A DNA stretch of 64,000 nucleotides from Methylomarinum sp. Ch1-1. Lineage in GTDB: Bacteria; Pseudomonadota; Gammaproteobacteria; Methylococcales; Methylomonadaceae. Location: assembly GCF_030717995.2 (NCBI RefSeq), contig NZ_CP157743.1:310001-374000 (forward strand). The letters are read 5' to 3'. Under the pieces are notes generated by a model. It had not been told where the DNA came from and did not search any database. It saw only the letters and a program-made list of their open reading frames with translations. Position numbers and translations under genes: made by a program. Position 1 is the first letter of the stretch, and every line of letters begins with the position of its first letter. Shown piece after piece: positions 57,512 through 64,000 of this stretch.

Positions 57512-60500
57512 CTATTTAATAACGCCTTTCAACAGTCTCAATAACCATATTTTGGCCACGAAGAGCTGCCGGGGCATTCTTACCAACAAGAGTTCCCCCC
57601 CCTGGGTTGCAAGCGCATTATCTTTAGCGAGCTGAGAAGCGTTACGGACAGCGCCGCCTGCTTTCACTTCAACAGCTCGGATCGTACCGTTGGCATCTTG
57701 AACTAAGTGATCTATTACACGTCGACCTTCAGCAGTCCTAACCGAGACTTGGCTACCTAAAATGGTATTCCCCTCAGCAACTAGGTCTTTAGCTGCTTGG
57801 GCCTCCGCAGCTTTTCCTGCTGCTTTATTTGCTGCTAACTGGCCCGCTCTGTTTGTAACATCAACCGCATCATCAATCCGTCTAAGCGTCCCTAAAGCCG
57901 GTATGCCTGGAAACAAACCAATAGCATCAAGCCCTAAGTTTATCGCATTATCGGTACTCGAACATTGATAATATTCATACAGACTTTGGGCAAAGAAACC
58001 AAAATCCAGAATATCCCAAATTATCAAGCCTTTAGGATCACTATAGATTAACGGATTTCCGCCAACATACCCATAACTATTCAACCCGCCGTTCAATCCT
58101 ATCGGATCGGAAGTGATATACCGCCCTGTCTTCGGATCATAATACCGATGCCAGTTATAGTAAAGCCCGCTCTCCGCATCATAATACTGCCCCGGAAAGC
58201 GCAGATTGACCGTGGCGCCGAAGCTTTGCGGCTGGCTGTCGCCGAAGGCTTGGCTTTCCCAGCGCCAGGTGATGGACCGGCTGGCGTCGGTGGCTAGGCG
58301 CGGCGTGTGCAGATGGTCGCTGTGCAGATAGTGTAGCGTTTCTCCGCTCGCCGTGTGATCGATCTGGGCGACCGGTTCGCGGCCCAGCCACACATAGTCT
58401 TTCCGCGCACTGCCGTCGGCATTGGTTTCGCTGATCAGGTTGCCTAACAGATCGTAATGATAATGAATGACCGTGGCGCCGATGAGCTTGTGGCTGCGCT
58501 GGCCGTTGCCGTGATAACGGTATTCGGCGACGGTAACGCCGTTTTGCAGGATAGCCGTAAGCCGTCCGGCGTTGTTGTAGACGAAGGTTCGGCCCTGGGC
58601 ATCCCGGATCAGGTGGCCGGCGGCGTCGTATGTCAGCAGCTGATTGTCGATTGCCTCCAGTTGATTGCCGCCGAGCGTGATGTCGTAAACAGAGCTTTGA
58701 TTACCTTCGTTTCGCAACAAGCGATTGCCGTTTTCATCATATTGATAGCCAATTTCCGCGCCGTTGTTGACTTCGTTCTGCAGACGGTCCAGTTCGTCGT
58801 ATTGATAAGCGTGACTGTCGCCGGTTGTGTTGAGGGTCAGCAGATTGCTGTTGGCGTCATAGCTGAGCACGCTGTTCTGACCGCTGCCCAGGGTTTGCGA
58901 AACCAGCCGGCCTTGCAGATCGTATCGCCGGGTCTCGCCGAGTCCGTTGCCGAAGTCGCGCCCGGTGATGCGGTGACTGGCGTCGTAACCGATATGGTCC
59001 AGGATGATTTGGCTGACGCCGGCTACGGTGGTGGTGATGCGTTCCACTCTGCCCAGGCTGTCGCGGTCATAATGTAGGGTGCGGCCGGACGGCAAGGTCT
59101 GGGCGATCAGACGATGCCCGGCGTCATACTGAAAGAACTGGCTATAATCGGTGCCGTCTCTATGCTCTGTGATCGCTGTCAGGTTGCCGTAGGCGTCGTA
59201 GGCCAGTTGGCTATCGCCGGCTTCGTCGCTGATTCGACACAAACGCCCGATGCCGAACGAACAGGTGTCATAGGTTAAGATGACGTCTTCGCGGGCGTCC
59301 GGATACTGGATCGCGATCAAACGGTTCAGCTCGTCGTACTCGTAGCGGACGCTAATGCCGCGGGCATCGGTCGCTTCGATCAGGTTGTCGTTGAGATCGT
59401 AGCGATAATCGATAACCCCGCGATCCGGACTGATTTCCTGGCGAATACGGCCGAGCGGGTCGACTTGATAATCGGTTTGCGCCCCGTTCGGCGCAATCAC
59501 CTGGTTCAAGTGGCCGTTGTCGTCATAGGCGTAATCGGTGACGCCCAAGCGCGCATCGATGCGTTTTATCAGGCGATTGCCGGGATCGTAATCAAAATCG
59601 GTCGGCTGGCCGTTGGCATTGATTAACAGCGCCAAGTTGTCGGCCTGATCGTATTCGCTTTGTTGAACGCTGTCTTGGCCGCTGATATGCGGCTGCACGG
59701 TGTTGCGTAGGCGGCTGAGGGCGTCGAAACGCTGCGCCACGGTCGCCGCCAACGAACCATCGCCGTTGACGCTGTTGATCCGGGTTGGATTGCCGGCGGC
59801 GTCATAGCGATAGTCGATGCGTTGATTCAACGGGTCGCTGACGCTGATCAGGCGGCCGCGCGGATCGTAGTCCAGCGTCAGGGTGATATGATCCGGTGTG
59901 GTCAGGGTTTTCACCTGACCATCGGCATGATAGGTCAACGTGGTCACGCGATTTAGACCGCCGCTGCTGGGCGGTGTTTCGGTGATCGTATCGGGCAGCC
60001 CCTGAGCGTTATAGTGATAGCTTGTCACCAGACCGTTCGGATCGACGATTTCGACGACTTGGCCGGCATGGTTATAGTCGAAATGGGTTTCGTGCCCCAA
60101 GGCGTTGATCAGCGTTTCCAGATTGCCGTTAGCCGGATTGCGCACATATCGGGTCGCCTTGCGTTGACTGGCGTCCAGCGCCATCTGATTGGGGTCGGTG
60201 ACCGAGGTCAGCAGGTTAAAGACCGGATCGTAGCTGTAGCGGGTGGTCGCATTGTTGTACGATTCGGTGACCGATACGAGATTGCCGGCCTCGTCGAACA
60301 CCCGGTCGATATAACTGAGTTGGTCCGGGCGGTGGGTCCTGATGGGGTTGCCGTCGCCGTCACGGTCGATCACCGTCGTCAGATGATTGGCGTCGGTGCG
60401 TCGGATCAAGCGACCGAATGAATCGGTGTTGCTGTATTTGCTATGGCCTTCACCGTCGGTGAAAACGCTGATCGCGGCCTCGGGACGAACCACCGGCGCC

Positions 60501-60907
60501 GGGTTGTCGGCGCTGCCGAAGGCGCTGTCGGCATCGACCAAGCCGATGGTTTGTTCATGATCGGCTTGATGGACACTGCCGTCCGCGCGGGTGACTTGTT
60601 TGAGCCGGCCATTGCCGCGGTACTCGCGAACGCCGGTAAAGCCGCGTTCGTTGGCTTCGGTGGTCATCAAATGCCGGTGATCGTAGCCGAAACGCTTGAA
60701 AGCGCCGTCCGGGAAAGTGACCTGGATCAGGTTGTTGTCGTTGTCGAAGCGGAAGCGGGTCACCCGACCTGCCGGGTCGGTAACTTTGTCGAGTCGGCCG
60801 TCGGTATAGGTGAAGACGGTTTGCAAATCCGCCGGGTCGGTGATCGTGGACAACTGCCGGTCGCTGTTGTAAGCGTAGCGGGTGCGGTTGCCGTGACGGT
60901 CGACCAC
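57512..60907 (-). CDS. RHS repeat protein with nuclease-like C-terminal toxin (5'-truncated, frameshifted tail)
   Basis: A large RHS (YD-repeat) protein: many YDxxGN/YDxxxRL repeats build the shell. The conserved core end YYDPKTGRYITSDPIGLNGG, then YVGGNPLIYSDPKGL (about residues 915-965), marks the autoproteolysis region before the variable toxin. The toxin has ARTAEGRR-like sequence followed by VIDHLVQDANGTIRAVEVKAG, with the D...ExK pattern of restriction-endonuclease-fold nucleases. The open frame extends upstream without a stop to about 61153, with typical RHS sequence (DDGSFTRTLKNGTQIHFNAEG) but no good start, so the N-terminus appears deleted. At a G8 run (57595-57602) the frame leaves the expected ending: with nine G it would read GTLVGKNAPAALRGQ and stop at 57516. 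Confidence 0.85.
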   Translation of the reverse strand: MVDRHGNRTRYAYNSDRQLSTITDPADLQTVFTYTDGRLDKVTDPAGRVTRFRFDNDNNLIQVTFPDGAFKRFGYDHRHLMTTEANERGFTGVREYRGNGRLKQVTRADGSVHQADHEQTIGLVDADSAFGSADNPAPVVRPEAAISVFTDGEGHSKYSNTDSFGRLIRRTDANHLTTVIDRDGDGNPIRTHRPDQLSYIDRVFDEAGNLVSVTESYNNATTRYSYDPVFNLLTSVTDPNQMALDASQRKATRYVRNPANGNLETLINALGHETHFDYNHAGQVVEIVDPNGLVTSYHYNAQGLPDTITETPPSSGGLNRVTTLTYHADGQVKTLTTPDHITLTLDYDPRGRLISVSDPLNQRIDYRYDAAGNPTRINSVNGDGSLAATVAQRFDALSRLRNTVQPHISGQDSVQQSEYDQADNLALLINANGQPTDFDYDPGNRLIKRIDARLGVTDYAYDDNGHLNQVIAPNGAQTDYQVDPLGRIRQEISPDRGVIDYRYDLNDNLIEATDARGISVRYEYDELNRLIAIQYPDAREDVILTYDTCSFGIGRLCRISDEAGDSQLAYDAYGNLTAITEHRDGTDYSQFFQYDAGHRLIAQTLPSGRTLHYDRDSLGRVERITTTVAGVSQIILDHIGYDASHRITGRDFGNGLGETRRYDLQGRLVSQTLGSGQNSVLSYDANSNLLTLNTTGDSHAYQYDELDRLQNEVNNGAEIGYQYDENGNRLLRNEGNQSSVYDITLGGNQLEAIDNQLLTYDAAGHLIRDAQGRTFVYNNAGRLTAILQNGVTVAEYRYHGNGQRSHKLIGATVIHYHYDLLGNLISETNADGSARKDYVWLGREPVAQIDHTASGETLHYLHSDHLHTPRLATDASRSITWRWESQAFGDSQPQSFGATVNLRFPGQYYDAESGLYYNWHRYYDPKTGRYITSDPIGLNGGLNSYGYVGGNPLIYSDPKGLIIWDILDFGFFAQSLYEYYQCSSTDNAINLGLDAIGLFPGIPALGTLRRIDDAVDVTNRAGQLAANKAAGKAAEAQAAKDLVAEGNTILGSQVSVRTAEGRRVIDHLVQDANGTIRAVEVKAGGAVRNASQLAKDNALATQGGELLLVRMPRQLFVAKIWLLRLLKGVIK

Positions 60908-61151
60908 GTCGGTTTGCAGCCCTTCGGCGTTGAAGTGGATTTGTGTGCCGTTCTTTAAGGTGCGAGTGAAGCTGCCGTCGTCGTTGGCAACCAGCGTTGA
61001 ATAATCGCCTGCCGACGCTGCATAATCCGATGTGGTAATGAAATGGGCGTAACGGACGCGTGCTTGAGAAGAATTGTAAAAACCGAATTTTCCGGGTACG
61101 AAACTGCCCGCTACATCGAAATAGGAATACTGGAGAATTAACGCTTTTTAG

Positions 61152-61370
61152 CTAAACACCCCCAGTTAACATCATGATCACGCCGATGCCGTACAGAACG
61201 ATGATCGCCGCGCTTTCGGTGCCGATTTTGGCGATCCCCTGCTCCTCGCGCCGTATCAAGCCCAGGAACACAAGCAAGCTAGAAACTGAGGACATGACTT
61301 TGTACGCTGAAACAACGAAATCCATCGGCATAGCAGGGATTCGCTTTGTGACACCGGTAGAACGCCACAA
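61152..61370 (-). CDS. Possible small membrane protein
   Basis: A short ORF whose likely start (61328, MPMDFVVSAY...) gives about 59 residues with two hydrophobic stretches (VMSSVSSLLVFLGLI and SAAIIVLYGIGVIMMLTGGV). It overlaps, on the opposite strand, the edge of a transposase remnant, and it lies just upstream of the truncated RHS gene. It is a weak call: it may be a genuine small protein or chance. Confidence 0.3.
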   Translation of the reverse strand: MWRSTGVTKRIPAMPMDFVVSAYKVMSSVSSLLVFLGLIRREEQGIAKIGTESAAIIVLYGIGVIMMLTGGV

Positions 61371-61545
61371 TGGCTTGGACCATCAAATTCTGGCGGTGCG
61401 GAAAGAAGTCTACGAGGCGGCCAAACAGAAACGCACTGAACGATGGAGTGGCGAAACCAAGAACAGGAATCCCATCGACGAAGCATGGCTTAATCCAGAT
61501 AAAAAACAGGAGAAAACCGACGAAATTAGAGATGAGGCTGCATAG
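61332..61545 (+). pseudogene. IS3-like transposase C-terminal fragment
   Basis: About 70 codons matching the end of an integrase-core transposase: GIRFVTPVERHNGLDHQIL, then YEAAKQKRTERWSGETKNRNPIDEAWLNPDKK. The whole catalytic region is missing. It sits at the upstream edge of the truncated RHS gene and is probably a trace of the event that removed the RHS N-terminus. Confidence 0.65.
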
Positions 61546-61577
61546 AAAACGTGACATCCATCTTGACAAACCTCTCC

Positions 61578-61701
61578 TTTTTTCACCGACAAAGTGGCTT
61601 TACGGGCCTTTGCCGACCACAGTATTGTCAACTACCGCTACGCTATCTGGAAGAAACTGCAGAAAAACCGCAGACTTCGGCAATTCTCTCGCCCGCATTA
61701 A
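61578..61701 (+). pseudogene. Duplicate of the class 3 lipase 3' end
   Basis: The sequence encodes FFTDKVALRAFADHSIVNYR and ends YAIWKKLQKNRRLRQFSRPH. It matches the tail of the lipase gene at 55467-55570, including an exact stretch of about 47 bp. The divergent upstream part shows this is an old paralogue, while the exact stretch points to recent exchange. The last residues differ from the intact gene. Confidence 0.8.
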
Positions 61702-61837
61702 TGAATACGAACATAGCCAACGTTTTAACCGCGGCTTAATCCGGATTTGCCAAAATGCGATAGCTTCTGCAGAAGCTCATGGAAAAAGCCATTAGAGTTT
61801 CTAATGCTTTGTTTTACAACCCTGAGGACACGAAAAA
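61702..61837. other. Spacer before the metalloprotease gene
   Basis: One frame here reads FGNSLARINEYEHSQRFNRG and on to a stop at 61795, which looks like the tail of some former gene, but I cannot identify it. Nothing else is recognised. Confidence 0.3.
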
Positions 61838-64000
61838 ATGATTCCTTTCAACAGCCCCCTAATCGTAGCGGCGGTGGCGCTGGCGCTGACACCAGTCGGC
61901 GTATTGGCGAAACCCGACCCGATCAGACATTTCGGCAAAAAATCCCCTTTCACGATAGATGATCTGCCGGCCAGCAAGGCCAAAACCAAACTCAAGGCCC
62001 TGCGCGGCAACAGAAGGCAGAAAGCGATGAACTGGCTGCACTCCTTCGCCTTCACCGATCGTGATTTGAAACACCTGCATATCGATGATGATGGCGGTGT
62101 GCTTTATGGCGATGTCTTCGATCTAAGCGACTTGACCGAAACGAGCAGCGACGGTGTCGAGCAACCGCTAGCGGTCAGCGCCGCCGACACCTTCAAACTG
62201 CACAGCAAACCCGGCGCCAGCAATATCATCTACATCGATGTAAACGGCCATACCCTCAGCGGCACGGCATGGAACAGCGGTTCGGCCAGCATCCAGGCCC
62301 AGCCATACGATAGCGATGGCGACACGACGGGCTTCAGCGCCTTGGAACTGGCGGAGATCGCCGAAATTTGGCACCGGGTCGCGGAAGACTATGTCCCATT
62401 CGATGTCGATGTCACGACCGAGGAACCCGGCAGTTTCGGGCCGACTACCGGCCGCCTCCTGATTACCCATAACGAAGATGCAGCCGGAAACCCCATGCCT
62501 TATGCCAGTGCCGGCGGCGTCGCCTATGTCAATGTCTGGGGACGCAGCAATTACGCCAGTTATTATTCGCCGGCCTTGGTCTACTACAACAATCTGGCCA
62601 CCTTCCCGCCTTATATCGCCGAAGCCGCCTCCCATGAAATGGGACATAATCTCAGCCTGTCGCACGATGGCACCTCGACGCAATCCTATTATGGCGGCCA
62701 CGGCACCGGCTTTGTCTCCTGGGGGCCCATCATGGGAGTCGGTTATTACGGCAATGTGACCCAATGGAGCAAGGGCGAATACAACGACGCTTCGCAGACC
62801 GAGGATGACATCGCCCTGATCGGTCAACGTCTAACCGTCCGGACCGACGATCATGGCGACGATCTATTCAACCCGACGGCCTTATTGATCGATGAACAAG
62901 GCAATATTTCGGTCACCTCGCCGGAGGCCGACCCGCATAACCTTGCGCCTTACAACAAAGGCATTATAGAGACCCGCAGCGATGTCGATTTCTTTGCCTT
63001 CGACGCCGGCTCGGGCGCGTTGGAAATCACCGTCACACCGGCCTGGGATTCCTTTTATCGCAGTTCCCGCCGCGGCGCCAATCTGGACATCCAGGCTACA
63101 CTTTATGATTGGGACGGCCAAGTGATCGCCAGCAGTGACCCGCTCGATGAAACCGATGCCCGGATTAACGCTAGCGTCGAAAATGGACAATACTTGCTAG
63201 CTGTTAGCGGCGTCGGCAACGATGTCACGCCTTATTCCGATTATGGCAGCGTGGGACAATATTTCATTTCCGGCGCCGTTACACCATTCAGCACAAACAA
63301 CGACACGACCCCGCCGAATCCCGATCCTATGAGCTGGAGCGTCGCGCCTTACAGCGTGTCGCGCACCAGCATCGCCATGCAGGCGAGCCCCGCCAGCGAT
63401 GATTCCGGTGCGGTGGAATATCTGTTCAGCTGTGTCAGCGGCGGGTGCGGCGACAGCGGTTGGCAAACATCCAATCAATATACGGCCATGGACTTGCAAG
63501 CTGGCACAGCTTACGGTTTTCAGGTAACCGCCCGTGACGCCTATGGCAACGAAACTCAACCATCGATCGTCGCCAGTGCGGCAACGGCAAGCAATGCAAA
63601 TCCGCAAAGCAATGACGCCAACATCACTACCGCGGAAGACCAAAGTCTCAGCATTGAGCTGTCAGCCTTGGCCTCCGACGACGATGGCGACCCGCTCAGT
63701 TTCACGATTCAATCGCCGCCGGCTAATGGCTCTGTCGTCAACCATAACAATGGTAGCGTCATGTATACGCCAAACGCCGATTTCTACGGCGCCGACAGCT
63801 TCGTTTATAGCGTGCATGACGGTTTCGGCGGCAGCAGCGCTGCCAGTGTGACGATCGAGGTGAGTCCGGTCAACGATGCGCCGGTTGCCGCCGTATCGGC
63901 GCCCGCCGATAATGCGACATTGACCGTCGCCTTTTCCAGCGCCGGTTCTTTTGATCCCGATACTAACGATGCATTGAGCTATCAGTGGAACTTCGGCGAC
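61838..64000 (+). CDS. Secreted zinc metalloprotease with Ig-like/PKD repeats (3' end outside window)
   Basis: At least 721 codons, open to the window end. A signal peptide (PLIVAAVALALTPVGVLA, cleavage near residue 24) is followed by a pro-region. The catalytic zinc motif is HEMGHNLSLSH (H266, E267, H270, H276), the long HExxHxxxxxH form of metzincins, with a downstream MGVGYYG Met-turn candidate. After about residue 360 come a pre-peptidase-like beta domain (ETRSDVDFFAFDAGSG), a fibronectin-type segment, a cadherin-like repeat (EDQSLSIELSALASDDDGD, then FYGADSFVYSVHDGFGG) and the start of a PKD domain (SFDPDTNDALSYQWNFGD). It is therefore a large extracellular protease. AGGA precedes the ATG. 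Confidence 0.88.
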   Translation, partial: MIPFNSPLIVAAVALALTPVGVLAKPDPIRHFGKKSPFTIDDLPASKAKTKLKALRGNRRQKAMNWLHSFAFTDRDLKHLHIDDDGGVLYGDVFDLSDLTETSSDGVEQPLAVSAADTFKLHSKPGASNIIYIDVNGHTLSGTAWNSGSASIQAQPYDSDGDTTGFSALELAEIAEIWHRVAEDYVPFDVDVTTEEPGSFGPTTGRLLITHNEDAAGNPMPYASAGGVAYVNVWGRSNYASYYSPALVYYNNLATFPPYIAEAASHEMGHNLSLSHDGTSTQSYYGGHGTGFVSWGPIMGVGYYGNVTQWSKGEYNDASQTEDDIALIGQRLTVRTDDHGDDLFNPTALLIDEQGNISVTSPEADPHNLAPYNKGIIETRSDVDFFAFDAGSGALEITVTPAWDSFYRSSRRGANLDIQATLYDWDGQVIASSDPLDETDARINASVENGQYLLAVSGVGNDVTPYSDYGSVGQYFISGAVTPFSTNNDTTPPNPDPMSWSVAPYSVSRTSIAMQASPASDDSGAVEYLFSCVSGGCGDSGWQTSNQYTAMDLQAGTAYGFQVTARDAYGNETQPSIVASAATASNANPQSNDANITTAEDQSLSIELSALASDDDGDPLSFTIQSPPANGSVVNHNNGSVMYTPNADFYGADSFVYSVHDGFGGSSAASVTIEVSPVNDAPVAAVSAPADNATLTVAFSSAGSFDPDTNDALSYQWNFGD

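Noticed and set aside
58457-59077. Long plus-strand frames opposite the RHS gene
   Set aside because: They are shadows caused by the repetitive, GC-rich RHS codons.

Overview
The window looks like chromosome of a gammaproteobacterium, most likely a Methylococcales-type methanotroph or a close relative. This rests on the rRNA operon order (16S, tRNA-Ile, tRNA-Ala, 23S, 5S), the RegB/RegA redox pair, the lptM-lysA-dapF-DUF484-xerC block and the DUF2333/DUF4389 pair. No methane-oxidation gene is present, so the family-level placement is inference.

Layout. 1-3.1 kb: two abutting insertion sequences (the end of an IS5-type element and a complete ISNCY-like element with a homopolymer frameshift), then the tail of a broken gene. 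3.4-4.4 kb: a DoxX membrane protein and a cupin, divergent. 4.55-11.4 kb: a complete minus-strand rRNA operon with three tandem sigma70 promoters, two boxA sites and a strong terminator. Its 23S gene is about 900 nt too long because it holds three intervening sequences (IVSs), in helices 25, 45 and 68. Two of them carry small paralogous GIY-YIG nuclease ORFs and share nearly the same terminal stem. This is the most unusual feature of the window. 11.4-24.4 kb: housekeeping and metabolism (glycosyltransferase, MetA, guanine deaminase, MsrPQ, RegBA, MazG, a PfkB-family kinase, DgkA, GcvH). 23.4-28.9 kb: an RND efflux adaptor and pump separated by a repeat insertion, PsiE and a cupin. 28.9-36 kb: ParA-like ATPase, CYTH/CHAD protein, HDOD-GAF-GGDEF signalling protein and TRAP permeases. 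36-41.3 kb: the lysine/DAP and xerC operon.

42-54.5 kb is rich in cell-wall genes: a MepK-like endopeptidase beside an LdtD-like L,D-transpeptidase, and an alanine-zipper lipoprotein ending in lysine between two more L,D-transpeptidases. It also holds dinB, darP, rdgC, pgm and clpB, the last with a near-consensus sigma32 promoter. 54.6-61.8 kb is an accessory island. The 3' end of a class 3 lipase gene is duplicated on both sides of it. Between the copies lie a truncated group II intron, REP-like repeats, transposase scraps and a 5'-truncated RHS gene with a nuclease-like C-terminal toxin and a likely immunity gene; the toxin tail carries a G8 tract that appears to shift its frame. The window ends inside a large secreted zinc metalloprotease gene.

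Protein calls come from reading the translations by eye; no database search was run. Boundaries of RNA genes and repeats are good to a few bases.
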